From positions 1 through 26,696 of the forward strand of contig JBGSVE010000041.1 of assembly GCA_041753075.1 (NCBI GenBank): DNA of 26,696 bases. The letters run 5' to 3'. Under the pieces are notes generated by a model. That model was not told the DNA's origin, did not search any database, and worked only from the letters and a program-made list of their open reading frames with translations. The DNA comes from UBA6163 sp041753075. Lineage in GTDB: Bacteria; Planctomycetota; Planctomycetia; Pirellulales; Pirellulaceae. Every line of letters starts with the position of its first letter. Position 1 is the stretch's first letter. Shown here piece by piece: positions 8,408 to 18,097 of the stretch. The position numbers were made by a program, and so were the translations under genes.

Positions 8408-8902
8408 ATGGCTGCACTGGCCAATGCTTGGGATCTACTCACGGTTTCATGTCGAGTAGAGTTTTTGGTGCTGATGTTGGCCAGCGAATTGATCCTGCTG
8501 GTCGCCGCCTTCTACTTCATGTTGCGGATTCCTAACCAACATGCCCTCGGAGTCTTTTTGCCGTTAACGTCGCTGCCGTTGTTCATCGGTGGATTGCGAT
8601 CGCTGCTGACACTCGCGATGGCGTTGTCGCTTTTACAATCGACCGCCGATTCACCAGCCGATCAACCCGATGGCACGATGTTGCTGGGCATGTCGGCGAT
8701 GCCGCTGTTGGCCGGTGTGGTCATCATGATGCCATGTTTTACATTGATTGCGTCGGCGCGTGCTTACATGATGTGGCTGGCCAATCGTCCGATTCCTGCG
8801 CCCAAAGAAACGCCACCGGATCGCGCCAAAGACCGCACCATGGTGACCGCCGAAGACGACGCCAACGACTACCTGGCGCAATTGACCCGCGGTCGAAATT
8901 GA
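8408..8902 (+). CDS. Hypothetical membrane protein, possibly a remote ExbB/MotA-like protein
   Basis: This protein has 164 residues from the ATG at 8408. The open frame extends to 8312, but the extension overlaps the run-out of the hairpin region, and AAGGA sits 10 nt before 8408, so the later start is preferred. Hydrophobic segments lie at about 17-38, 46-76 and 91-113, followed by a charged C-terminal tail ending in RGRN. The arrangement of long helices with PLFIGGL and GMSAMPLLAG faintly recalls MotA/TolQ/ExbB proteins, but the family motif GLLGTV is absent. Function is unknown. It converges with the aldehyde dehydrogenase gene 113 bp downstream. Confidence 0.7.
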   Translation: MAALANAWDLLTVSCRVEFLVLMLASELILLVAAFYFMLRIPNQHALGVFLPLTSLPLFIGGLRSLLTLAMALSLLQSTADSPADQPDGTMLLGMSAMPLLAGVVIMMPCFTLIASARAYMMWLANRPIPAPKETPPDRAKDRTMVTAEDDANDYLAQLTRGRN

Positions 8903-9015
8903 TTCGCAGAGTTGAATAATTGTCCCAATCGGCTGGGGCTCTGAGCCAGCGGTAATGGATGAACAATTGGTTACTTCATTGAATCTATACGCTGCATTGC
9001 AACGGCTCAAGTAAT

Positions 9016-10455
9016 CTAAACCGTGGGTGTACGAATTACCAAATTGCGAATCTCGGTCATATCCTCCATCGCAAAACGGACCCCCTCGCGGCCCAGTCCG
9101 CTGTCCTTCACGCCGCCGTACGGCATGTTGTCAACTCGCCAAGATGGCACATCGCCAATCACGACGCCGCCGACATCCAATTCGTCCCAGGCTTGTTGCA
9201 TTTTGTACAGATCACGCGTAAAGATTCCAGCTTGCAATCCGAATGCGCTGTCATTCACTTGCCGCAAAGCCTCGTCGAACGAATCATAAGGACTTAACAC
9301 CGCGACAGGGCCGAACGCTTCCTTGGTGCAGATATCTTGATCGCGCGGCACGTTGTCAAGAATCGTTGCCTCGAGCATCGCACCGCTGCGTTTGCCGCCA
9401 CAGAGCACATTGGCTCCCGCAGACCGGGCGGCGTCGATCCAATCGGCAAGTCGTTTCGCTTCGGCTTCGCTGATCATCGGCCCAATGAACGTCTTTTCGT
9501 CTTTCGGATCACCCGCGATCAATCGCTTCGTGGCCGTGACAAAGCGATCACGCACTTCGTTGTAGATCGACCGATGAATAAGCACGCGCTGAACACCGAT
9601 GCAACTTTGGCCTGACTGATAGAACGCACCGACGACCAACCGCTCGATGCAATCATCCAAGTCGGTGTCAGGCTCAATCACACACGCCGCATTGCCGCCC
9701 AATTCCAACACAACCTTTTTCTTACCAGCTTGGGCCTTTAGTTTCCAACCGACATCGGGCGAACCGGTGAAGCTGAGCAACTTCAACCGCTCGTCGGTCG
9801 TAAACAGATCGGCACCATCGCGGCTGCAGGGTAAAATCGAAAACGCACCGAGTGGCAGAGCCGTTTCAGCCAAAATTTCACCAATCACAATCGCACCGAT
9901 CGGCGTCCGGCTGGCCGGTTTCAAAACAAACGGACACCCGACCGCAATCGCCGGCGCGATCTTGTGAGCCGCCAAGTTCAACGGGAAATTGAACGGCGAA
10001 ATGAACGAGCATGGCCCGATCGGAACCCGTTTCCACATGCCGCGGTAACCGCGCGCGCGCGGTGAAATCTCGAGGTTCATCACTTCGCCAGTCTGGCGCA
10101 CGGATTCTTCCGCCGCGATGCGAAACGTATCGATTAGTCGAGAAACTTCGCCGCGCGCATCTTTGATCGGCTTGCCAGCTTCGACGCACAAGGAAAACGC
10201 CAGCTCATCAAACCGTTCTTGAAAACGACTGACACAGTGCTGCAGCACATTCTGTCGTTCATAGGCCGGCATCCGCGACATCGGCTCGGCGGCGGCGGTC
10301 GCGGCGGCAATTCCGGCGGCGATCGCTTTGGCATCCGCGACGGCGACGCGCGTGGCAACTTCCCCGGTGTATTTGTCAATCACTGCCAAGTCATGGTTGG
10401 GTGATTGGGCGCGATTGGCCAGATAATACGGATAGGTTTCCTGCATTGAACTCAT
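9016..10455 (-). CDS. NAD(P)-dependent aldehyde dehydrogenase
   Basis: This 479-residue protein belongs to the ALDH superfamily, which oxidises aldehydes to acids with NAD(P)+. The oxyanion-region segment SPFNFPLN is at 153-160 and the general base Glu251 sits in LELGGN. The catalytic Cys285 is in GQSCIGVQR. The length and the short N-terminus resemble the lactaldehyde/glyceraldehyde-3-phosphate branch, but the substrate cannot be fixed from sequence. The gene overlaps the stop of the upstream ThDP enzyme by 4 bp (ATGA), so the two are almost certainly co-translated. The ThDP enzyme may produce, or share a pathway with, the aldehyde oxidised here. That link is inferred from operon structure. 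Confidence 0.93.
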   Translation of the reverse strand: MSSMQETYPYYLANRAQSPNHDLAVIDKYTGEVATRVAVADAKAIAAGIAAATAAAEPMSRMPAYERQNVLQHCVSRFQERFDELAFSLCVEAGKPIKDARGEVSRLIDTFRIAAEESVRQTGEVMNLEISPRARGYRGMWKRVPIGPCSFISPFNFPLNLAAHKIAPAIAVGCPFVLKPASRTPIGAIVIGEILAETALPLGAFSILPCSRDGADLFTTDERLKLLSFTGSPDVGWKLKAQAGKKKVVLELGGNAACVIEPDTDLDDCIERLVVGAFYQSGQSCIGVQRVLIHRSIYNEVRDRFVTATKRLIAGDPKDEKTFIGPMISEAEAKRLADWIDAARSAGANVLCGGKRSGAMLEATILDNVPRDQDICTKEAFGPVAVLSPYDSFDEALRQVNDSAFGLQAGIFTRDLYKMQQAWDELDVGGVVIGDVPSWRVDNMPYGGVKDSGLGREGVRFAMEDMTEIRNLVIRTPTV

Positions 10456-12092
10456 AGCGCGGAACTTCGCTCTTGGATCTCATGGTTCAAAATGCGATCG
10501 TTCTCGGAGTAGTCAACCGGCACTTCGATCAAATGCACACCCGGCGTTTGATGACACTTCTTCATCAACGGCAACAAATCCTTGGCACTTTCGACGCGGT
10601 AACCATTCGCTCCATAACTTTCGGCATACTTGACGAAATCGGGATTCCCATAATCGAGCCCGTAGGATTTGAGGCCCATGTGAGATTGTTTCCACTTGAT
10701 CATGCCATAAGCATTGTCACGCAACACCAAGATCACCAATTGAATTCCTAGGCGAACACAGGTTTCCAATTCTTGGGAATTCATCATAAAGCCACCGTCA
10801 CCGCAAATTGCCATGACTTTGCGATCAGGATGCACCAACCGCGCCGCCATCGCCGACGGCAACCCGGCTCCCATCGTGGCCAGCGCGTTGTCGAGCAACA
10901 CGGTGTTGGGCGCGCTGGCGCGATAGTTTCTCGCGAACCAAATCTTATACACGCCATTGTCCAGCGCTATGATTCCGTCCTGGGGCATGACGCCGCGAAC
11001 GTCGGCAACCAACCGCTGTGGATAGATCGGAAAGCGATCATCGTCGGCACCTTCAAGTATGTGAGCATCGGCGACCATTTGGACTTCTTTGAAACGCGTG
11101 AAATCCCAATGACCCTTGGGCAGAATCCGCTGGGTGATTTGCCATATCGCGTTAGCAATATCTCCGACCACTTCAAGCTGCGGAAAATAAACCGGATCGA
11201 CCGACGCGGAACTGAAATTGATATGAATCACTTTCAACCCGTCAGGCTTCATAAAGAATGGCGGCTTTTCGACAACATCATGGCCGACATTCAAAATCAC
11301 GTCGGCGGCGTCAACGACACGGTGAACAAAATCACCGGACGATAAGGCCGTATTGCCCATGAACAATTTGTCGTGCTCGTCGATCACGCCTTTGCCCATT
11401 TGTGTGGTGACAAACGGGATCGACGTCTTGTCAATGAATTGACGCAACATACTGCTGGTTAATTTTCGATTCGCCCCGGCACCGACCAACAACAACGGAT
11501 GGCGAGCCTTTTCAATCATCTGAACGGCTTCGCGAACCGATTTTTCCTCGGCGGTCGGTCGCCGCGCATGGCTGGCAGGCACCGGTTCGGAGGTGACAAT
11601 TTCGCGGGCAATGTCTTCGGGAAACTCCAAATGCACTGCACCAGGTTTCTCTTCTTGCGCTAAGCGAAACGCTTCGCGAATCCGCGACGGAACCGCTTCG
11701 CCGCTGACCAATTGACGCGTGTATTTGGTCAGCGGTTTCATCATGTCAACGACATCGATGATTTGAAATTGGCCTTGCTTGCTCGACTTCACTGGCTTTT
11801 GGCCGGTAATCATCAACATTGGCATGCCGCCGAGTTGAGCGTAGGCGGCGGCGGTGACAAAGTTGGTTGCACCGGGGCCGAGTGTGGCCATGCAAACGCC
11901 AACTTGGCCAGTCAATCGTCCGAGCGTCGCGGCCATGAACCCGGCGGCCTGTTCGTGCCGCGTCAGGATCAATTCGATCGACGATTCGGATAACGATTCC
12001 AATAGGTCAAGGTTTTCCTCGCCCGGAATTCCAAAGATGTAGCGAACACCCTCGGCTTCGAGAGCTTTGACAAATACATCCGAGGCTTTCAT
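10452..12092 (-). CDS. Thiamine-diphosphate enzyme of the acetolactate synthase type (catabolic-like)
   Basis: This 546-residue protein has the three-domain ThDP fold of acetolactate synthase and its relatives. The catalytic Glu47 is in LTRHEQAAGFMA. The central domain runs from about residue 190 to 330. The C-terminal cofactor signature starts with GDG at 431-433 and ends at Asn460 in RDNAYG. Acetolactate synthases condense two pyruvates into acetolactate. No small regulatory subunit gene is adjacent, and the partner gene is an aldehyde dehydrogenase, which argues against the usual ilvB-ilvH valine/isoleucine role. A catabolic acetolactate synthase or a related 2-oxo-acid decarboxylase/carboligase is more likely. 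No promoter was identified upstream. Confidence 0.88.
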   Translation of the reverse strand: MKASDVFVKALEAEGVRYIFGIPGEENLDLLESLSESSIELILTRHEQAAGFMAATLGRLTGQVGVCMATLGPGATNFVTAAAYAQLGGMPMLMITGQKPVKSSKQGQFQIIDVVDMMKPLTKYTRQLVSGEAVPSRIREAFRLAQEEKPGAVHLEFPEDIAREIVTSEPVPASHARRPTAEEKSVREAVQMIEKARHPLLLVGAGANRKLTSSMLRQFIDKTSIPFVTTQMGKGVIDEHDKLFMGNTALSSGDFVHRVVDAADVILNVGHDVVEKPPFFMKPDGLKVIHINFSSASVDPVYFPQLEVVGDIANAIWQITQRILPKGHWDFTRFKEVQMVADAHILEGADDDRFPIYPQRLVADVRGVMPQDGIIALDNGVYKIWFARNYRASAPNTVLLDNALATMGAGLPSAMAARLVHPDRKVMAICGDGGFMMNSQELETCVRLGIQLVILVLRDNAYGMIKWKQSHMGLKSYGLDYGNPDFVKYAESYGANGYRVESAKDLLPLMKKCHQTPGVHLIEVPVDYSENDRILNHEIQERSSAL

Positions 12093-12130
12093 GGCGAAGC
12101 TTTATGGTCGAAAGATATTTTGTTGACCGG

Positions 12131-12222
12131 TGTTAAATGTTCTGTGAGCGTAATGGCGCTAGCCACCAGCCCGTTAGGCGCGACACAGGCGGCTAGCCGC
12201 CGACCCGCTCACAGAATTAACA
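12131..12222. repeat. Long imperfect inverted repeat between ThDP enzyme and transaldolase genes
   Basis: The outer arms contain TTCTGTGAGCG (left) and CGCTCACAGAA (right), extended by TGTTAA and TTAACA across a 2-nt bulge. An inner near-match, GGCGCTAGCC against GGCTAGCCGCC, encloses a 24-nt centre. A further small hairpin (ACGACG/CGTCGT, 12222-12239) lies just after the transaldolase stop codon in transcript direction. Together they fill most of the 165-bp gap. They may serve as transcript ends, but no T-tract is present. Confidence 0.7.
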
Positions 12223-12257
12223 CGACGGAGGAGCGTCGTTGAACACTTGCAAAGTTC

Positions 12258-13316
12258 TTAACTCGCGGTTGACAAGGACTTGCGCTTGTCTTCGACGACC
12301 TTCAGAAGCGCGCGTTGTGGCTTGACGAACTTCGATACGCCTTCTTCCATCAAAACCTTCTGCATGTGAGGCGAATCGAGTGCCGCGTCGATTTCCGCTT
12401 GAATGGCGGCCGATGGCATTTCGTCGACCTTGCGGGTGAACGTCACGCCGCTGTTAGCGACCGCTTCGTTCGTCTCGGGTGGATTGGTTTGGATGTCGCT
12501 GCCCGCCAAGGCCGAGACATACTTCCACGCTGGCAACTTGGGGTCTTTGACGCCGGTGCTGGCGAAGATCAATTCTTGCTCGAGGCGCAGGCCTTTGTCA
12601 GCCCAGAATTTCTTGTTCTCGGCCCAAATGCGCTTGGCGTTCAGTGTGCCGACCATGCCCTGGGCGTCGGCGGACAGCTTCGGCAAATACTTTTCGCTGT
12701 AGACGTCGATGCGCGAGATGAAAATACTGTAAACGCTTTTGAAATTTTCTAAACTGCTGCGACGCTGGGCACCGCGCCAAACGGCTTCGCGGGCTTGGCG
12801 ATATTGGTCAGCGGTGAAAATCAGCGTGACGTTCAAGGTCACACCGGCAGCGGCCAGATCTTCTAGCGCCGCGATGCCGCCTTCGGTCGCGGGTACCTTG
12901 ATCATGCGATTGGTGTGGCCGGCGTTCCACTGTTTGCCCAACTCGACATACTTCTCGGCCCGCTCGGCAATCGACAAACCCAACGCCGGGTCTTCGAGCA
13001 ACGGATCGAGCTCGAACGAGACCCAACCGGTGTTGCCACCTGATTTTTTGTGCGTCGGAGCAAATTTCGTCTGCGCGTCGCTGACCAATTGGTTGGTCAA
13101 TTCCCAGGCGATCGCTTCGTCATCGTGGCCGGCACCGATCAAGTTTTCGATGTTTTCGTCGAGCCCGCCGGCGTCCACGATGCCCGAAATAATTGCCGGA
13201 TTGCTGGTCGCCCCAACGGCTCCCCAAGCGAGATTTTTGTCGACTTCTGCGGGTAAAACCGAGTCGAGATACAGTTTGGTGCCGGTATCGACCAACGATT
13301 GCAGCGGACTTGGCAT
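12258..13316 (-). CDS. tal: Transaldolase
   Basis: This 352-residue protein is of the transaldolase family, which transfers a dihydroxyacetone unit between sugar phosphates in the non-oxidative pentose phosphate pathway. The Schiff-base Lys140 lies in MIKVPAT, followed by the family segment GVTLNVTLIF. The N-terminal GATSNP (residues 35-40) is the characteristic early loop. Length is in the range of the longer bacterial forms. The gene stands alone: the ThDP enzyme starts 165 bp beyond its stop, and the MMPL transporter is divergent. The 213-bp upstream gap should hold both promoters, though I could not identify them. Confidence 0.93.
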   Translation of the reverse strand: MPSPLQSLVDTGTKLYLDSVLPAEVDKNLAWGAVGATSNPAIISGIVDAGGLDENIENLIGAGHDDEAIAWELTNQLVSDAQTKFAPTHKKSGGNTGWVSFELDPLLEDPALGLSIAERAEKYVELGKQWNAGHTNRMIKVPATEGGIAALEDLAAAGVTLNVTLIFTADQYRQAREAVWRGAQRRSSLENFKSVYSIFISRIDVYSEKYLPKLSADAQGMVGTLNAKRIWAENKKFWADKGLRLEQELIFASTGVKDPKLPAWKYVSALAGSDIQTNPPETNEAVANSGVTFTRKVDEMPSAAIQAEIDAALDSPHMQKVLMEEGVSKFVKPQRALLKVVEDKRKSLSTAS

Positions 13317-13529
13317 TTGAATTTCCTTGGTTCAGGACGGTGGAAGTAAGTGAGATCGCCGACGACGGTGACACAATCGATCAATTCACAACAGCTTACG
13401 CAGCCGTTACGACCACCTGATTGTAACCACATCCTCACCCGTCGGGGGACCACATTTGTATGGACCGATTTGGAATTCGCCGCTAGGCTACTGCGCAATT
13501 CCCCCGCTGTTCATCCAAAGCCAGCCGCT

Positions 13530-16500
13530 ATGCCTGAGACTTTTCTATCACGACGAACTTGGTTCGGTGCCTCTGGTGCACTGATGATCTTGCTGGCCTT
13601 CTTCTTTCTGTTGCCCTCCGCGTTCCGTGGGGCGCGGTTGTCGATCGCGGGCAAGAAGAACAACATCAAGGATTGGTTGCCGAGTGATTTTCGCGAAACC
13701 GTCGAACTGGATTGGTTCGCCAAGTATTTTGTTGGCGAAAGCTTCGTGGTCGCGACCTGGGATGGGTGTACGGCAAACGACCAGCGACTCAGTTTGCTGG
13801 CAACCAAGCTGCGCGCCGAATCGGCCGAGCGAACGTTCGATCCGGCGACTTCGCCTGAGGAGATCGAGCGGGCGCGTGAGTTGGCGGAGAAGCTGCAGTT
13901 GTTTGTCGAACCGGCGTCAACGACGAATTGGGGCGGCAAGAACGAAAAGTGGTTGGCCTCGCCATCGGGACGCTCTTATTTCATCACACCCGACGGTCGG
14001 CTTTATCGCTGGGTTGAAGAAAGCAACGTGGTCGCTGGCGTCGCCCGCGCGTTGCGGCGTCGAATGGGCACCTTCGAGCTCAAGGGCCAATTCTTGGTCG
14101 CGTTAGGAAAACAATCGAGCACCGACAAAGCAAATCCGTTTTACAACGACCCAACACTGTTGGCCGCGTCGTTGTTTCAAAATGTGCAAACGGGCCAAGA
14201 CTTGGTCAACGAATTGTCGCGCCCCGGCGGACCGCTGTGGCCAATCGATTTGACCGACGCCAGCCAACGCGAAGCCGTCGCTCGCACGCGTGCGGTCGAG
14301 CGTTTGACCGGAACGTTGTTTGCCCCGGCGGTGCCTGAACAATTCGCCTGGACACCGGCGACGGTGTACGACGAGTTGCCCGCCGAAGTGCAAAAGTCTT
14401 TGCCGGAGGATTTTGATTATAAAGTTCGCACTGCGGTCAAACAAATCGAAGCCCGTCGTGGCGCACCGCTGGATTCCTCGACACTGTTGTCGAGCGACGA
14501 GCGCAGCGATCTTTGGGCCGAAGTATGCGCGGCGATTGGAATCGATGTTCCGCCGCGCCAGACATGCGTGCTCGTGACGTTGACGCCGTTTGGCAAAGAT
14601 CATTTGGCGCGGGCGATCGGACGCGGCGTGTTGGGCGGGCCGCGCGGTCGGTTGATGATCCTGGCCGACCAATCCGGTATCGCTGCGGCACCACCGCCAT
14701 CGATGGCACCGCCGCCGTTCGATCACCCCGAAAACTTGATGACCGATCCCAGCGGCAGGTCAATGTTGCGAATGGGCGGACCGCCAGTTGACAACGTGGC
14801 GATCGACGAAGAAGGCACGATCACGCTGGTTCGTTTGGTCGGCTACAGCGGTCTGGTCGGCATCGTGTTGTCGTTCCTGTGTTTCCGCAGTGTGAAGTTG
14901 ACGATCATGATTTTCATGGTCGGCGTTTCGTCGGCGGTCCTCGGCTTGGCGATCACGTATTGGACTGGTGGCCATGTCGACGCGATTCTTATGAGCATGC
15001 CGTCGTTGGTTTACGTCGCGGGTTTGTCCAGCGCGATTCATATTGTCAATTACTATCGCGACGAGGTTGCTAATCGCGGTACTGCCGGTGCGGCGGATCG
15101 CGCGGCGAATCATGCGTTTATTCCGTGTATGTTGTCGGCGCTAACGACCGCAATTGGATTGCTCTCGTTGTGTTCCAGCAATCTGGTGCCGATTCGCAAT
15201 TTCGGTTTGTACGCCGGCATCGCGATTATGACGACGTTGCTGGTGTTGTTCACGTACTTGCCGGCGGCGCTGGAAGTGTTTCCGCCAAACCTGGCGGCGA
15301 TGTTGGCGCGGCGTGAACGCAAGGCAATCGCGGAGAAAAAATCGCCGCGCGGTGCCGATGGTTGGGCAACGTTCGGTGGTTGGATCGCCAAGCATCATGT
15401 CGTTGTCACGATCGCTTGCTTCGTGTTATTCGTGGCCTGTTTCACCGGCTTGTTTCGCATCAAAACGACCGTCCAATTGCTCAAACTGTTCGACGGCAAA
15501 TCACGAATCCTCAGCGACTACGCGTACCTGGAAGAAAATTTTGGCAAACTGGTGCCAATGGAATTGGTCGTGCGCATGCCGCCGTCGATTCAATTTGGCC
15601 ACGTCGCAGACCCGGCGGCGACCGACGAACCGGTCGGTGCAATACCCGATCAAGTCGCCGCGACCACACCGCCACACTCGAACCATCCGTTGAATTTACT
15701 CGAGCGCGTCGAAGCGGTCGCGCGCATCGATACCGTCGTGCGGCGTTCGCTCGGCGAATCAGGAACGGGCGTGATTGGCAAGACCATGAGCGCGGTGACG
15801 TTTCTGCCGCCGCTGCCGGGACCGTCGAACAGTTATTCGATCCCGCGTGCGAAGTTTCAAAACGATTTAAACGAGTCGTTGGCGGGACTGGAACAGACGG
15901 ATTGTTTTCGCTTGGAAAAAGACGGCCCGCGCGAAGGTAGCGAATTGTGGCGAATCAGTTTGCGAGTCGGAGCGCTGGGCGATGTTGACTACGGACGCTT
16001 TGTCGGTGATCTGCGCTTGGCGGTTGATCCGGTGATGGATGCGTATCGAGCGCGCGAGGCGATTTTGGACAAGGTTGATTTGGCGCGGCAGTCGTTGGCC
16101 AAGAACAAGTCGCCGCAATTGTTGTTTTTGGGACGCAGCGAACCGAAGAACTTGCTGACCGCCGATCTGTTGGTCAGCTCGCTGGCGGAGACTGCGAGCC
16201 AATCCGATTTGAGTGCCGAACAATTGATCGACGCGAACGCGATTTACACGTCGTCGATCTTCGAGTTGATGTTGGGCGAGCGAATCACGCGGCCGAATTG
16301 GCTTGATGTTGACGACGAGAACGCCAAAGTCCGGCCTGGTGATGAACGTTGGGAGCGGTTGATGGCCTTTGTTGATTGCGTGATTTTGGTCGATGACCAG
16401 GCGGCGGTCGATGTGGCGACTTTGACAAAACAAGCCAAGCATTTCGTCGATGTCCGACCCGCCAATTTGCCCGTCGCCGAACCGATGTTGGATGGCCGCG

Positions 16501-17321
16501 TGCCGATCGAAGCCAACTCGGGACCGATGGAAATGATTTATACCGGCATCGTTCCCGTCGTGTACAAGGCCCAGCGAACGTTGCTGTCCAGTCTTGGCCA
16601 ATCAATCGCGATGGCGTTTGGTTTGATCGCAGTGGTGATGGCGGTGTTGTTGACCCCCGGCAAACTGCCCCGCGCGATTCTGCAACCGAAACTTGCCTTC
16701 GTTGGTTTGGTTGCTGGCTTGATTGCGATGGTGCCGAACTTGTTCCCTGTGGTCGTCGTCTTTGGCTTCATGGGCCACGCCGGACTGTTGGTTGATATCG
16801 GCACGATGATGACGGCGTCGGTGGCGATTGGCGTGGCGGTTGACGACACGATCCACTTTTTGACGTGGTTTCGCCAACACCTCGATTCCGGCATGTCACG
16901 ACTTGATGCTGTGGTTGAAACCTATCGCCGCGTCGGACCAGCGATGATGCAAACAACGATTGTGGGTGGATTGGGTTTGTTCGTGTTTTCGCTTTCAACT
17001 TTCACGCCAACGCAGCGGTTCGGGACGTTGATGTTGGTGTTGTTGGCAACGGCGCTGGTGGGCGATTTGATTTTGTTGCCCGCGCTGTTGGCCGGGCCGC
17101 TGGGACGTTGGTTTCGTCCGCGAGTTATAGCGCCCGCACCGAGCGAATCACCGCCGCACGAATTGGCAAGCGGCAAAGTCGATGCTGCAATGGCGATTGC
17201 CAGTCCCGCGAACCGCAACGGCGATGCAATTGCCGCGCATCGCAAGCAACCCGGCCCACCAGCGCCCAAGTCCGCCAGCAAGCTGAGTAAGCAAGATCGT
17301 AGCGACGCCAAGGAGTGGTGA
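13530..17321 (+). CDS. MMPL/RND-superfamily transporter
   Basis: This large inner-membrane protein has 1263 residues from the ATG at 13530. The open frame extends to 13350, but the first 60 residues lack a membrane-protein N-terminus, whereas 13530 gives a short basic leader and a first helix at about 13-33. A large extracytoplasmic loop precedes a cluster of helices (about 430-590), with another helix near 625. A second extracytoplasmic loop precedes the final helix cluster (about 1020-1190). The RND-type segment VAIGVAVDDTIHFL, with paired Asp residues, sits near residue 1095. The tail of about 65 residues is Pro/Ala/Lys-rich. Family members export lipids or other hydrophobic compounds using the proton gradient. 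The substrate here is unknown. Confidence 0.9.
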   Translation: MPETFLSRRTWFGASGALMILLAFFFLLPSAFRGARLSIAGKKNNIKDWLPSDFRETVELDWFAKYFVGESFVVATWDGCTANDQRLSLLATKLRAESAERTFDPATSPEEIERARELAEKLQLFVEPASTTNWGGKNEKWLASPSGRSYFITPDGRLYRWVEESNVVAGVARALRRRMGTFELKGQFLVALGKQSSTDKANPFYNDPTLLAASLFQNVQTGQDLVNELSRPGGPLWPIDLTDASQREAVARTRAVERLTGTLFAPAVPEQFAWTPATVYDELPAEVQKSLPEDFDYKVRTAVKQIEARRGAPLDSSTLLSSDERSDLWAEVCAAIGIDVPPRQTCVLVTLTPFGKDHLARAIGRGVLGGPRGRLMILADQSGIAAAPPPSMAPPPFDHPENLMTDPSGRSMLRMGGPPVDNVAIDEEGTITLVRLVGYSGLVGIVLSFLCFRSVKLTIMIFMVGVSSAVLGLAITYWTGGHVDAILMSMPSLVYVAGLSSAIHIVNYYRDEVANRGTAGAADRAANHAFIPCMLSALTTAIGLLSLCSSNLVPIRNFGLYAGIAIMTTLLVLFTYLPAALEVFPPNLAAMLARRERKAIAEKKSPRGADGWATFGGWIAKHHVVVTIACFVLFVACFTGLFRIKTTVQLLKLFDGKSRILSDYAYLEENFGKLVPMELVVRMPPSIQFGHVADPAATDEPVGAIPDQVAATTPPHSNHPLNLLERVEAVARIDTVVRRSLGESGTGVIGKTMSAVTFLPPLPGPSNSYSIPRAKFQNDLNESLAGLEQTDCFRLEKDGPREGSELWRISLRVGALGDVDYGRFVGDLRLAVDPVMDAYRAREAILDKVDLARQSLAKNKSPQLLFLGRSEPKNLLTADLLVSSLAETASQSDLSAEQLIDANAIYTSSIFELMLGERITRPNWLDVDDENAKVRPGDERWERLMAFVDCVILVDDQAAVDVATLTKQAKHFVDVRPANLPVAEPMLDGRVPIEANSGPMEMIYTGIVPVVYKAQRTLLSSLGQSIAMAFGLIAVVMAVLLTPGKLPRAILQPKLAFVGLVAGLIAMVPNLFPVVVVFGFMGHAGLLVDIGTMMTASVAIGVAVDDTIHFLTWFRQHLDSGMSRLDAVVETYRRVGPAMMQTTIVGGLGLFVFSLSTFTPTQRFGTLMLVLLATALVGDLILLPALLAGPLGRWFRPRVIAPAPSESPPHELASGKVDAAMAIASPANRNGDAIAAHRKQPGPPAPKSASKLSKQDRSDAKEW

Positions 17322-17685
17322 TTGCGTAATCGTAATGGGCGCAATGAACCAAACCGAAGTGTTTCGTCGCGAAGCCACGGACAACATTGCTATGCAATAG
17401 CGTAGCGGTACCGCGGCTTTCCGAACTTCGACGGCAGAACCAAACTGCAATCGATCACGACGAAAGTGCCAGCGAGTCACACGTAGCCGATCCAACACCG
17501 GTCCGTTATTGGGCGATGCCAATTGCAGCGATGTTACTTGGCTACGGATGCTTTCAATCCATCACGTTGATTGGTCAACTGGATAGGGGGCCGCAGATTT
17601 ATTGTGGCAGATTGTTCGTCGCTGAGTCGATCCAATCGTCGCGCTTGTATCGCCAATTGTCTGCACATTGCCTCGATGACACTTG
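17322..17685. other. Decayed region between the transporter and the integrase relic
   Basis: No intact gene is seen here. One open frame (17387-17686) has unconvincing composition. Part of it (PVRYWAMPIAAMLL, near 17501-17542), followed in a shifted frame by TWLRMLS, resembles the box I region of tyrosine recombinases (TGLRxSE). The stretch may therefore be the decayed middle of the integrase whose C-terminus follows. This is a weak reading by eye. Confidence 0.35.
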
Positions 17686-17955
17686 ATCTGGTGCGAACAA
17701 AGATGGCTCCGGAAAATGGATGGCCCCAAAAGAAGTTTTCCGGACTTCCACGCATTGCGACACACCTGCGGTGCCTGGTTAGCGATGGGCTGCATTCACA
17801 CCAAGACGGTGCAGACAATCATGCGACACAAACGCATCACGCATACCGCGTACACCTACGGCCACCTCTACCCGAATTCGGAACCAGAGGCCATCGCACA
17901 AATAGCTGATCTACTAAACGCCAGTACCTACGCCAGTGACCGTGAGAGTGATTGA
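17686..17955 (+). pseudogene. C-terminal relic of a tyrosine recombinase (integrase)
   Basis: This frame encodes the C-terminal catalytic part of a phage-type integrase: FHALRHTCGAWLA holds the H-x-x-R box, MRHKRI the second His, and TYGHLYP the nucleophile Tyr. The region matches closely the same part of the intact integrase at 25013-26488 (for example FHxLRHTCGAWLA and TYGHL in both), so the two are relatives. The N-terminal domain and the first catalytic Arg are missing in frame, so it is a pseudogene. It stops 90 bp before the left attachment repeat and has the same orientation and position relative to it as the intact integrase has to the right repeat. It is probably what remains of an earlier element at this tRNA. 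Confidence 0.8.
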
Positions 17956-18045
17956 GCTTTGTTGAGCGGTCACCGCCACAAAAGCCAGTCCCCGCATGGG
18001 CCGCAAAAAGTGCGGCAAAAATGCAAAAAACACCGCGAAAACCGG

Positions 18046-18097
18046 AGTACCCCCGCAAGGACTCGAACCTTGGACCCAGGGATTAAGAGTCCCTTGC
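18046..18097. other. Left attachment site (att core, 52 bp)
   Basis: This is identical over 52 bp to 26408-26459. It contains the 3' part of tRNA-Lys from the anticodon loop to position 73 on the minus strand, but the 5' half of the tRNA is absent, so it is a duplicated fragment, not a gene. Sequence left of 18046 and right of 18097 differs completely from that around the other copy. Confidence 0.95.

Noticed and set aside
8918..8970. Terminator between the convergent genes at 8902 and 9016
   Set aside because: The palindrome GGCTCTGAGCC and the flanking AATTGT/ACAATT are short and lack a T-tract, so the case is too weak.
15867..16601. 244-residue minus-strand open frame
   Set aside because: It is antisense to the MMPL transporter and rich in Arg, His and Gln.
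18046..18097. Second tRNA gene
   Set aside because: Only the 3' part of tRNA-Lys is present; the D-arm and 5' acceptor strand are missing, so it is an attachment-site duplicate.
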